From an uncultured SAR86 cluster bacterium (lineage in GTDB: Bacteria; Pseudomonadota; Gammaproteobacteria; Magnimaribacterales; D2472), in assembly GCA_902515775.1 (NCBI GenBank), contig CABXVU010000009.1, positions 1 to 60,847 of the forward strand: DNA of 60,847 nucleotides. The letters run 5' to 3'. Below, in pieces: positions 49,413-58,176 of the stretch. The translations under genes were made by a program, and so were the position numbers. Numbering within the stretch: position 1 is the first letter of the stretch; the number at the start of each line of letters is the position of its first letter. The notes under the pieces were generated by a model. That model did not search any database. It was not told the DNA's origin and worked only from the letters and a program-made list of their open reading frames with translations.

Positions 49413-50594
49413 ATGATTAAAATTGCAATAATTAACTCTCATCCCATTCAATATTTTGCTCCTCTGTATAAAGAGCTGAATAAGAGCAATGAAATAGATA
49501 TAACTGCTTTATATTTAAGTGACTTAAATTTAAAACCTTCTATAGATCCGGGATTTAAACAAAAAATTCAATGGGATGTGAATATGCTTGATGGCTACAA
49601 ATATAAGTTTATTGGAAAATATCAAACAAATAGACCAAATGGTTTTTGGTCGTTAATAGTGCCACAAATATGGAATGAAATTCGTCAGTCTGAATATGAT
49701 GTAATTTGGTTGCATGGTTATAATTTTGCAGCTTATATAGTTGCATTTTTTGCAGCAAAATCAAAAGGAGTTAAGGTTTTTTTTAGAGGAGAGTCTCATT
49801 TAATGCTAAAAAGAAGCTTCTTAAAGAAAACTTTCCATGCTGTTTTTTGCAAAATTTTTTTTCAATACATTGATGCTTTTTTAGCCATAGGAACTGCAAA
49901 CAAAAAATACTATAAATCTTTTGGAATATCTGAAAAAGATATTTTTTTGGTACCATATACAATTGATAATTCTCGTTTTAGAGTTGATAAAGATCATATT
50001 CAAAGTCAAATAAAAGATCTAAAAACAGAAATTGGATTATCTAAACATCCAACAATTATTTTTTCCTCAAAATTTATGGAAAGAAAAAGGCCGCATGATC
50101 TTCTTGAAGCAGCAAAGATACTGCAGGAACAAAAATATGAATTTAATACTCTATTTTTAGGAAGTGGCGAACTTGAGACAACTTTGAATGATCTAGTTAA
50201 AACTTATAACCTGCAAAATATCTTTTTTAAAGGTTTTGTTAATCAATCCTCATTACCTTTATATTATGCAGCCTGTGATATTTTTGTCTTACCCTCAATT
50301 AATGAACCATGGGGTTTAGTTATTAATGAAGTAATGTCTTGTGGGTTGCCTGTAGTTGTAGCAAATGGGATAGGTGCCGCAGATGACTTGGTCCAAGATG
50401 GTGTTAATGGTTTTACTTTCGAGCCACTAAATCCTGTTGATTTAGCTAGTAAATTAAAATTAATTCTTAACAATAATTCTCTGCGAATAAAAATGTCTAA
50501 ACAAAGCAACATAATTATGAATTCATGGTCCTTTATGGAATGTGCTGAAGGTGTGCAAAATGCGTGTAAAAATATAGGTCTGCTAGAGGCATAA
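49413..50594 (+). CDS. Glycosyltransferase family 4
   Basis: A 393-residue GT-B fold enzyme. The N-terminal domain begins 'MIKIAIINSHPIQYFAPLYKEL', a start seen in many capsule GT4 enzymes. The C-terminal donor-binding domain shows 'IIFSSKFMERKRPHDLLEAA', 'FLGSGELE', 'VFVLPSINEPWGLVINEVMSCGLPVV' in outline (the E-x7-E motif) and 'DGVNGFTFEPLN'. It transfers a nucleotide-activated sugar onto a lipid-linked acceptor on the cytoplasmic face of the membrane. Donor and acceptor cannot be told. It is preceded by a 27-base gap and followed by the polymerase gene after two bases. Confidence 0.88.
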   Translation: MIKIAIINSHPIQYFAPLYKELNKSNEIDITALYLSDLNLKPSIDPGFKQKIQWDVNMLDGYKYKFIGKYQTNRPNGFWSLIVPQIWNEIRQSEYDVIWLHGYNFAAYIVAFFAAKSKGVKVFFRGESHLMLKRSFLKKTFHAVFCKIFFQYIDAFLAIGTANKKYYKSFGISEKDIFLVPYTIDNSRFRVDKDHIQSQIKDLKTEIGLSKHPTIIFSSKFMERKRPHDLLEAAKILQEQKYEFNTLFLGSGELETTLNDLVKTYNLQNIFFKGFVNQSSLPLYYAACDIFVLPSINEPWGLVINEVMSCGLPVVVANGIGAADDLVQDGVNGFTFEPLNPVDLASKLKLILNNNSLRIKMSKQSNIIMNSWSFMECAEGVQNACKNIGLLEA

Positions 50595-50596
50595 CA

Positions 50597-52048
50597 TTGC
50601 AATCAATTAATTTTTCAAAAATCTCATTTATTGGAAGCATAGTTCTATTTTCTTTATATCTAATCAATAACGTTTTTTTGTTACACGAAATTAATTTTTT
50701 AGCTCATAGCATTGCGTTTTCACTTCTAGGTATATTTTTTTTCATAATATATAAATCTCCAAATGCCTTATTCTCTCCAATAACTTGGTTTATTCTAGCT
50801 AGCTCAATTTATTATGGATTTGGTAGCTTGTTCTACAGCTTTGGAGGATATGAGGGTCTTACTTATATTGATAATTGGTATTTTGTAGATTCATTGGACC
50901 TTGAGAGGGTCAACAATCTCAATTTACTAGCAATTTCTTTAACTTTACTTTTCTTTTCCTTAATAATGAAAATTAACATATTTTCAGGCAAATCTAATTT
51001 TACATCTGAGATTGATCTAATGGATCTTGCGGACAAGTTTGCTGTTATAGGGCTTGCTATTACTCTTTTAGGCAGATTTTTGGCCTCTTCACAAGGACCT
51101 GAATATAATTTACCTGGGATAATAAATAATTTAACAGTATTTGCTCATGCTGCTTTATTTATATACGCAATGCTTTTTTTTAAAAAGGTTGATGGATCAA
51201 AAATAAGATTTTGGATTTTGATGCCAATATTGGGTGCTTTATCACTAGCTTCTTTAATGAAGCAAGAAATTCTTCAATTTTTAATGGCGATAGTTCTCGC
51301 AAATCTTTTTGTTAAAGCAAATTTCATGTATGTGCTAAAAATTGGGGCTGCATCACTAATTTTACTTCCCATCTTAGTTATATTTACTTCTTTTGGCAGA
51401 ACTTTGCTATGGGGTAATATAAATATTGAGGACGTATCATTGGCTACTACAGCCAAAGAAGTTTCTATTCTAGCAAGCGATCTGACTTTGTTGGCTGATG
51501 AAGTAGCAAATAGAAATGATATACAAAATGAAGTAGCTGGTCAGAATTCAGCAATGGCATCTGCAATAAATTTTGTTTGGATGAGATTTGTACAAGTTCC
51601 TGCTCAGGCTGCTGCAGTCCAGTTTAGATTGGATGGAGATCATGGAGACTCATTTGAATTATTGAAGTGGGCATTTGTACCTCGATTACTTTATCCAGAC
51701 AAGCCAATTATTACTCCAGGAGTAGATTATCAAATGAGATTGACCGGAACTGATATTGGTGGAAGTGCAGCTCCAGGTTATTGGGCAGATGGCTATTGGA
51801 ATTATGGATGGTGGGGAGTAGTTTTTGTATCATTTGTATTAGCTGCTTTCTTCGCATGGTTTACTCAGTTTAATATGCAAGCGCTGTCAACAGGTTCATT
51901 GTTCTTATTCCCTTTAATGTTTTTGGGAATAAAAATGGGATACAGGGTCGAAGACTGGTTTGCTTCTGGAACGATTAATTCTATTCCATTTATGATAATT
52001 ATTTACTTTGTATGCAGACTTTGTAATGCAAAATGGTATTTCAAGTGA
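50597..52048 (+). CDS. O-antigen/capsule polymerase, Wzy-like membrane protein
   Basis: A 483-residue protein with about ten to twelve hydrophobic segments and a larger extracytoplasmic loop around residues 285-400, which carries 'RLLYPDKPIITPG' and 'GYWADGYWNYGWWGVVFV'. This is the usual architecture of Wzy-type repeat-unit polymerases and of the related oligosaccharide repeat unit polymerases. Primary sequence in this group is weakly conserved, so the call rests on topology and on the neighbouring Wzz and glycosyltransferase genes. The start is a TTG at 50597 with AGAGG seven bases ahead. A Wzx flippase, which would be its partner, is not in the window. Confidence 0.68.
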   Translation: MQSINFSKISFIGSIVLFSLYLINNVFLLHEINFLAHSIAFSLLGIFFFIIYKSPNALFSPITWFILASSIYYGFGSLFYSFGGYEGLTYIDNWYFVDSLDLERVNNLNLLAISLTLLFFSLIMKINIFSGKSNFTSEIDLMDLADKFAVIGLAITLLGRFLASSQGPEYNLPGIINNLTVFAHAALFIYAMLFFKKVDGSKIRFWILMPILGALSLASLMKQEILQFLMAIVLANLFVKANFMYVLKIGAASLILLPILVIFTSFGRTLLWGNINIEDVSLATTAKEVSILASDLTLLADEVANRNDIQNEVAGQNSAMASAINFVWMRFVQVPAQAAAVQFRLDGDHGDSFELLKWAFVPRLLYPDKPIITPGVDYQMRLTGTDIGGSAAPGYWADGYWNYGWWGVVFVSFVLAAFFAWFTQFNMQALSTGSLFLFPLMFLGIKMGYRVEDWFASGTINSIPFMIIIYFVCRLCNAKWYFK

Positions 52049-53202
52049 TGAACATTATTCAAATTAATCCGACAATCTCTTTGGAAGATAGCGGCCCATC
52101 ATACTCTGTTCCTAGGTTATGCGAATCATTAATAAAGCAGAATCAAAAAGTTGAATTGGCAACATTAAATTTAAATTTAGATCCAACAAAAATAGGTTCA
52201 TACGTAAAGACTTTTCCTGTAAGCCTGGGCCTTAAGAGGCTGGGGGTTTCATTTCCTATGCATAATTGGCTGAAAAGACAGTCAAATGAAAAAACAATTT
52301 TTCATAATCATGGTATGTGGCAATTTAATGGTTTATACCCAAGTTGGGTTGGAAAACAAAAGTCTATACCTGTTATAACATCACCAAGAGGAACTCTTTC
52401 AAATTGGTCCTTTGAGAGCGGCTCAAAATCAAAAAAAATTTTTTGGCCATTGTTGCAAAAACCGTCTCTGAAAAATATTACTTGCTTCCATGCTACTTCA
52501 ATTGAAGAGCATAATGAGATCAGATCTTATGGTTTTGATCAACCGATTGCCATAATACCAAATGGAATTGACATTCCAGAAATGTCCTCAAATATGATTA
52601 AAAAAAATAAAACATTATTATTTTTGGGAAGAGTTCATCCTAAAAAGGGTATAGATATTCTATTAAACGCATGGTTAAGGGTGCAATCCTCTTTTCCGGA
52701 ATGGAATGTAGTTATAGCAGGTAGTGACTTAGATATTTTGGGTAAAGGAGGATATTTAAATGAAATTATGCAGTATTCAAAAGAAATAGGATGTGAAAGA
52801 GTAAATTTTATTGGCCCTGTTTATGGCGAAGAAAAGTTTGAACTATATCAATCAGCATCTATATTTGTTTTGCCAACACATTCCGAGAATTTTGGTATGA
52901 CTGTAGCTGAAGCGCTTTCTGTTGGAACTCCTGCGATTGTTTCTCATGAAGCTCCCTGGAGAGGATTAGAGAAAAATAACTCAGGTTGGTGGATTAAACT
53001 TAATGAAGATAATTTTGCAGAAACCTTTAATAATGCTATGTCATTATCAGATCAAGAAATAAAAAAAATTGGATTAAATGGAAGAAGTTGGATGAAAAAA
53101 GATTTTTCTTGGGATAATTTAGCACTTAAATATATTAATATTTACAAATGGCTATTAAGCGGTCAAACTAGCCCGTCACCTGAATATGTACACACAATAT
53201 AA
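52048..53202 (+). CDS. Glycosyltransferase family 4
   Basis: A 384-residue GT-B enzyme from ATG 52048, which overlaps the polymerase stop by one base (TGATG). An in-frame ATG at 52033 would add five residues. 'IIQINPTISLEDSGPSYSVPRLCESL' at the N-terminus is a common opening of GT4 proteins in exopolysaccharide clusters. The donor domain has 'ATSIEEHNEIRSYG', 'PNGIDIP', 'LLFLGRVHPKKGIDILLNAW' and 'SIFVLPTHSENFGMTVAEALSVGTPAI' in outline, with the E-x7-E acid pair. 'APWRGLEKNNSGWWI' near the end is also typical. The sugar is not predictable. Confidence 0.88.
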   Translation: MNIIQINPTISLEDSGPSYSVPRLCESLIKQNQKVELATLNLNLDPTKIGSYVKTFPVSLGLKRLGVSFPMHNWLKRQSNEKTIFHNHGMWQFNGLYPSWVGKQKSIPVITSPRGTLSNWSFESGSKSKKIFWPLLQKPSLKNITCFHATSIEEHNEIRSYGFDQPIAIIPNGIDIPEMSSNMIKKNKTLLFLGRVHPKKGIDILLNAWLRVQSSFPEWNVVIAGSDLDILGKGGYLNEIMQYSKEIGCERVNFIGPVYGEEKFELYQSASIFVLPTHSENFGMTVAEALSVGTPAIVSHEAPWRGLEKNNSGWWIKLNEDNFAETFNNAMSLSDQEIKKIGLNGRSWMKKDFSWDNLALKYINIYKWLLSGQTSPSPEYVHTI

Positions 53203-53216
53203 AGCTTATTTTTAAA

Positions 53217-54116
53217 ATGAACTCTGATAATAGTAAAGCATTTTATCCCGGAGACATCTCTATATCTGTAGTAATGATATCTCTCAATGAAGCTCATCAT
53301 CTTGAGGATGTCATAAAAAATTTATCAGGCTGGGCAAAAGACGTCTATTTAGTTGATAGTTACAGTAAGGATAATACTATTGACAAAGCACTAGAGTTAG
53401 GAATAAAGGTCGTTCAAAGAAAATTTCAGGGTTTTGGAGACCAGTGGAATTTTGCAATTGAAAATTTACCAATTCAAACAGATTGGATTATGAAGCTCGA
53501 TCCAGATGAAAGAATTTCTGACGATTTAAAGACCTCAATAACCCAAAACATATTAAAAAATAAAGATAGAGTTGACGGCATGATTGTAAGGAGGAAATTA
53601 TGGTTTCTTGGAAAGCCTATCCCAATAACTCAGGATTTATTAAGGGTTTGGAGAGCTGGTCGAGGATCATTTACTGACGTTTCAGTTAACGAGCATGTTG
53701 TTCTTAAGGGAACTTATAAATTGGTTTCAGGAGAATTAGCTCACTTAGATAGCTCTAATTTAGAGCATTGGTTTGATAAGCAAAATAATTATTCCTCATC
53801 TGAGGCTGAAATAATATATGAAAGCAAACCTTTAGCTGATAAACCATTATTTTTTGGAACAAGTTTTCAGCGAAGAATGTGGATTAAAAAAAATTTTCGT
53901 CATTTTCCATTAAAATATTTTTTCTTTTTTCTGTACCACTATTTTATTTTAAAAGCTTATAAAGCAGGAAAAGTAGGATTTATATGGTCTTGGAGCAGAG
54001 TTTTAGTTATGAAATTAGCTCACTATAAAGCATATGAGATGGAGCTATTTGATAGAAAATATAATCCAATATACAAAGGCGCAGGGAAGCCAGATCTTAG
54101 AGTGAAGCAATACTAA
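53217..54116 (+). CDS. Glycosyltransferase family 2
   Basis: A 299-residue GT-A fold enzyme with 'ISVVMISLNEAHHLEDVIKNL' (nucleotide-binding start), 'DVYLVDSYSKDNTIDKALELG' and the metal-binding acidic motif 'WIMKLDPDERISDDL' (DxD-like D-P-D). 'VDGMIVRRKLWFLGKPI' and 'NEHVVL' follow. The pattern resembles WaaE/KdtX-like beta-1,4-glucosyltransferases of lipopolysaccharide core and capsule clusters. The basic, aromatic C-terminal region (about residues 215-265) probably binds the membrane. It lies 14 bases after the preceding GT4 gene. Confidence 0.85.
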   Translation: MNSDNSKAFYPGDISISVVMISLNEAHHLEDVIKNLSGWAKDVYLVDSYSKDNTIDKALELGIKVVQRKFQGFGDQWNFAIENLPIQTDWIMKLDPDERISDDLKTSITQNILKNKDRVDGMIVRRKLWFLGKPIPITQDLLRVWRAGRGSFTDVSVNEHVVLKGTYKLVSGELAHLDSSNLEHWFDKQNNYSSSEAEIIYESKPLADKPLFFGTSFQRRMWIKKNFRHFPLKYFFFFLYHYFILKAYKAGKVGFIWSWSRVLVMKLAHYKAYEMELFDRKYNPIYKGAGKPDLRVKQY

Positions 54117-54148
54117 GTAATGCTCTTCTTTGTTAATTAATATTAAGA

Positions 54149-56056
54149 ATGTGTGGGTTTGTTGGTTTTATCGGAGATTTTGATCATGATCTTTTAGAAT
54201 CATCGATACGTTCAATTCAGCATAGGGGCCCTGACGATATCGGTTCCTTTTTCAATGCAGAGAATTCGATAGGTTTTGGTTTTTCAAGGCTTGCCATTCA
54301 AGATCTTACTAAAGCTGGACATCAACCAATGATGTCCGATGATGAAAGTGTAGTCATTGTTTTTAACGGAGAAATATATAACGTAAATTATTTAAGAGAT
54401 TCACTGGAATCAAAGGGATATAAATTTAATAGTACCTCAGACACTGAAGTATTGATAAAAATGTATCTCCATTATGGCCTAGATATGTTGAATATGCTTG
54501 ATGGAATGTTTTCAATATCAATATGGGACTCAAACAATCAAGAGTTAATTTTAATCAAAGATGCATATGGCATAAAACCTTTATATTATTTTGAATCAGA
54601 TAATGGATTTATTTTTGGTAGTGAAATAAAGGCAATAATGAGCATATCTGGAAAATTTAATACTCTTAATAAAGATGCTTTGATGAAATACATGACTTTC
54701 CTATGGTGTCCAGATAACTCAACTGCAGTACAAAATTTATATAAAGTAAATCCAGGAGAACTATTAATATTTTCAGGTAAAAATTTAAAAGAAAAAAGGT
54801 TATGGGCAAAAGATTTTTTAAGCTCGAAAACTAAATTAAAAAAATATTCAACAAGTGATTATATTGCTGAAGTGAGAGATACGCTTAAAACAGCTGTATA
54901 TAATCAATTAATTTCAGATGTACCCGTTGGTGCCTTTTTGTCTGGTGGCCTTGATTCAAGTGCGGTTGTTGCATTTGCGCGTGAGAAAAATCCAGATATC
55001 GAATGTTTTACTATTGAGCAAGTTGGTGGAGTTGACCAAGGTCAAGCAAGTGATTTGTTTTATGCTCATAAAGCAGCAAAGCATCTTGACGTATCACTAA
55101 ATGTTGTTTCAGTTGATTCATATCAACTAATAGACAATATTGAAAAAATGATTTGGCATTTAGATGAGCCATTAGCAGATCCAGCTGCCTTAAATGTATT
55201 TTTTATTTCAAAGTTAGCCAGGGATTCTGGCATTAAGGTCTTATTATCTGGAGCAGGCGGAGATGATTTATTTACAGGATATCGAAGACATGCCCTTTTA
55301 AATTATAAAAGAATTCTTAATCCCTTGGTGCCAGATGTTTTTTTGACCTATCTTTCGAATATCTCGGAGAAATTTAATAAAAAAAATCATATTCTAAGAA
55401 AAATATCTAAAGTACTTTCTGGAGTACATCTTAAAGATGATGATCAGATTATCAATTTATTTAAGTGGATAAGTAGACATGACTTAGTGCATTTGTTTAA
55501 TAGAGAATTTACTGAAAATATTAATCTTGATTTGATAGATCAACCAATGAAGGACTATCTTTCTGGAATATCAGATTCTAATATTGTAAGCAGAGCTCTT
55601 GAGCTTGATAGAAGATTCTTCCTTCCAGATCATAATTTTACATATACCGATAAGATGTCAATGGCTGCAGGGATAGAAGTGAGAGTACCTTTTCTAGATA
55701 ATAATCTTTTTCAAGTATCTAATGGAATACCTATGCATTTAAAACAAACTTTCTTTCAAGGGAAATGGGTTCTTAAGAAAGCAATGGAGGGAACCCTGCC
55801 AAATAATATTATTTATAGACCAAAAACTGGATTTGGAGCGCCATTAAGGAGATGGATAGGGCATGATCTAAAACCAATGATAGCTGAATATCTTTCAGAT
55901 AAAAATATAAAAGAAAGAGGTATCTTTGATCCTAAAATGGTTAGAAATTTAATAACTAATACTGAAAATGGTAGAATCGATGGAAGCTATACTATCTTCT
56001 CAATTTTATGTATTGAAATCTGGTGTAGAAAATTTATTAAATCAGCTTCAATCTAG
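54149..56056 (+). CDS. Asparagine synthase-type glutamine amidotransferase (second copy)
   Basis: A 635-residue AsnB-family protein, clearly distinct from the copy at 47550. Cys2 is the glutaminase nucleophile ('MCGFVGFIGDF'). 'IQHRGPDDIG', 'FGFSRLAIQDL', 'VFNGEIYNVNYL', 'DTEVLIKMY', 'FLSGGLDSSAVVAF', 'LSGAGGDDLFTGYRRH' and 'DKMSMAAGIEVRVPFLDN' are all in order. Proteins of this exact style are regular members of exopolysaccharide and exosortase-associated clusters, where they probably amidate a sugar acid or a precursor rather than supply asparagine. The next gene encodes the bi-domain oxidoreductase, only two bases away. Confidence 0.88.
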   Translation: MCGFVGFIGDFDHDLLESSIRSIQHRGPDDIGSFFNAENSIGFGFSRLAIQDLTKAGHQPMMSDDESVVIVFNGEIYNVNYLRDSLESKGYKFNSTSDTEVLIKMYLHYGLDMLNMLDGMFSISIWDSNNQELILIKDAYGIKPLYYFESDNGFIFGSEIKAIMSISGKFNTLNKDALMKYMTFLWCPDNSTAVQNLYKVNPGELLIFSGKNLKEKRLWAKDFLSSKTKLKKYSTSDYIAEVRDTLKTAVYNQLISDVPVGAFLSGGLDSSAVVAFAREKNPDIECFTIEQVGGVDQGQASDLFYAHKAAKHLDVSLNVVSVDSYQLIDNIEKMIWHLDEPLADPAALNVFFISKLARDSGIKVLLSGAGGDDLFTGYRRHALLNYKRILNPLVPDVFLTYLSNISEKFNKKNHILRKISKVLSGVHLKDDDQIINLFKWISRHDLVHLFNREFTENINLDLIDQPMKDYLSGISDSNIVSRALELDRRFFLPDHNFTYTDKMSMAAGIEVRVPFLDNNLFQVSNGIPMHLKQTFFQGKWVLKKAMEGTLPNNIIYRPKTGFGAPLRRWIGHDLKPMIAEYLSDKNIKERGIFDPKMVRNLITNTENGRIDGSYTIFSILCIEIWCRKFIKSASI

Positions 56057-56058
56057 TA

Positions 56059-58176
56059 ATGAAACAAATTCTTCAACATCTTAAAAATGGTAAAACTGAG
56101 CTGATGGATGTGCCAGCTCCATCTTTATCTGATCAAAAAATAATAATTGAGTCTACTCAATCGTTGCTATCTTTGGGAACAGAAAAAATGCTGGTTGATT
56201 TTGGAAGTGCAAATATACTCAATAAAGCTTTAAAGCAACCAGATAGAGTTAAACAAGTTTTATCAAAACTGCAAGCAGATGGAATAGTCACAACAATCAA
56301 AGCTGTAAATAATAAGTTAAATGTTCCTATACCACTTGGTTACTGTAATGTTGGTGTTGTCAAGAAGCTAGGAAAAGGAGTGGGAGATTTTAAGAAGGGC
56401 GACAGGGTGGTTTCAAATGGCCCACATGCTGAGTTGATATCTGTTTCAAAAAACTTATGTGCTGCTATTCCTGATTCTGTTAGCGATGATGAGGCCTCAT
56501 TTGTTGTTCCAGGTGCAATTGCATTGAATGGAATCAGATTAGCGAAGCCAATGATCGGAGAAGGTTTCGTAATCTTTGGCTTGGGCTTAATAGGTTTGCT
56601 CGCTGTTCAGATTCTCAGAGCCCATGGATGCAAGGTTTTAGGCATTGATTTTGATGAATCTAAATTAAAGCTTGCAAAACAATATGGGGCGCAAACTTTT
56701 AATCCAAATTCTAATGAAAGTTTGAATGCAAAAGCTAGTACATTTTCTCAAAATAATGGAGTTGATGGAGTTTTAATATGTACCTCATCTGATGATGACA
56801 GCATAATTCATCAAGCTGCTTCAATTTCGAGAAAAAGAGGTAGAATTATTCTCATTGGTACTTCTGGGTTAAAAATCTCTAGAGATGATTTTTATGAAAA
56901 AGAATTAACTTTTCAGGTCTCATGTTCATATGGACCTGGAAGATATGATGAGACTTATGAGGACGATGGTATTGACTATCCAATTGGTTTTGTAAGGTGG
57001 ACAGAAAAAAGAAATTTTGAAGCAGTTCTTCAATTATTTAAAGAAAAGATAATAAATATTGAGGATATGGTTTCTAAGAGATTCCACTTTCATGAAGCCT
57101 TAAAAGCCTATGAACTTATACAAAAACCTAATAATTTTCTGGGACTTATTTTTCTTTATCAAGATAAAAAAAGAAGAAAAGATCTTGAGCTCACTATAAA
57201 TACAAAAAACACTAACTTTGATGCAGATTTTGTTAATAAAGATAATATTCAAGTGAGTTTCTTGGGTGCTGGTAATTACTCAACTGGTTTTTTGATGCCC
57301 ATATTCAAAGATTCTGGAGTTATTTTAAATTCTGTATTATCTGAGAGCGGCTTATCTGCCTCAGTAGCACAAAACAAATTTAAATTCCTTAAATCTGAAT
57401 CAGATCATAAAAAAGTTATTGGCTCAGATGATGTTGATGCAATAGTAATTTCAACTCGACATGACTCGCACGCAGCTTTCGTAGTTGACTCACTTAATGC
57501 AAAAAAGCATATATTTGTTGAGAAACCTTTATGTATTAATCATGAGCAGCTTGAAAATATTATTTTATCTAAGTCAAATAACTACAATAAAATTTTGATG
57601 GTGGGATTTAACAGAAGATTTTCGCCTCATATTCAAAAGATATTCTCTTTAATAGAGAATATCAATTCGCCTAAGTCATTCATTATGAATATCAATGCTG
57701 GTAATATTGACAAAAAGCATTGGCTCAATAGCCCCGAAAAAGGTGGCGGTAGATTAATAGGCGAGGTGTGTCATTTTATTGATTTACTAAGATATTTATC
57801 AGCATCACCAATTATTTTCTCTTCGGTAATTTCAACCTCTAATTTTAATGACTCGCTCATTATAAATTTGAAATTTGAAGATGGCTCAATTGGCAGTATT
57901 AACTATTTTATAAACGGTCATAAGTCTGTATCCAAGGAAAGGCTTGAGGTATTTGTTGATAATAAAATACTATTCTTAGATAACTACTCAAAACTGCAAG
58001 GATCTGGATGGAAAAATTTTAGAAGTTATAAAACATGGTCTCAAGATAAAGGACAGAAACAATGCATTCAGGCTTTTATCAATTCAATTAAATCCTCAGG
58101 CAATTCACCTGTACCTTTCGATGAGCTTGTTGAAGTCACTAAGACATGTATAAATCTATCAGAACAAATCACGTAA
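56059..58176 (+). CDS. Bi-domain oxidoreductase: zinc-type dehydrogenase plus Gfo/Idh/MocA domain
   Basis: A 705-residue fusion. Residues 1-375 are a medium-chain dehydrogenase/reductase: 'LGYCNVGVVKKLGKGVGDFKKGDRVV', 'FVVPGAIALNGIRLA' and the Rossmann motif 'VIFGLGLIGLLAVQILRAHG'. The zinc-binding residues of true alcohol dehydrogenases are not evident. Residues about 395-705 are a Gfo/Idh/MocA-type domain: 'VSFLGAGNYSTGFLMP', 'AIVISTRHDSHAAFVVDSL' and 'HIFVEKPLCINHEQL' (the EKP motif), then 'WLNSPEKGGGRLIGEVCHFIDLL'. Such fusions are known in polysaccharide gene clusters next to heparinase-like proteins, exactly as here. The reaction is not established; redox change of a nucleotide sugar or glycan is inferred. 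Confidence 0.87.
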   Translation: MKQILQHLKNGKTELMDVPAPSLSDQKIIIESTQSLLSLGTEKMLVDFGSANILNKALKQPDRVKQVLSKLQADGIVTTIKAVNNKLNVPIPLGYCNVGVVKKLGKGVGDFKKGDRVVSNGPHAELISVSKNLCAAIPDSVSDDEASFVVPGAIALNGIRLAKPMIGEGFVIFGLGLIGLLAVQILRAHGCKVLGIDFDESKLKLAKQYGAQTFNPNSNESLNAKASTFSQNNGVDGVLICTSSDDDSIIHQAASISRKRGRIILIGTSGLKISRDDFYEKELTFQVSCSYGPGRYDETYEDDGIDYPIGFVRWTEKRNFEAVLQLFKEKIINIEDMVSKRFHFHEALKAYELIQKPNNFLGLIFLYQDKKRRKDLELTINTKNTNFDADFVNKDNIQVSFLGAGNYSTGFLMPIFKDSGVILNSVLSESGLSASVAQNKFKFLKSESDHKKVIGSDDVDAIVISTRHDSHAAFVVDSLNAKKHIFVEKPLCINHEQLENIILSKSNNYNKILMVGFNRRFSPHIQKIFSLIENINSPKSFIMNINAGNIDKKHWLNSPEKGGGRLIGEVCHFIDLLRYLSASPIIFSSVISTSNFNDSLIINLKFEDGSIGSINYFINGHKSVSKERLEVFVDNKILFLDNYSKLQGSGWKNFRSYKTWSQDKGQKQCIQAFINSIKSSGNSPVPFDELVEVTKTCINLSEQIT

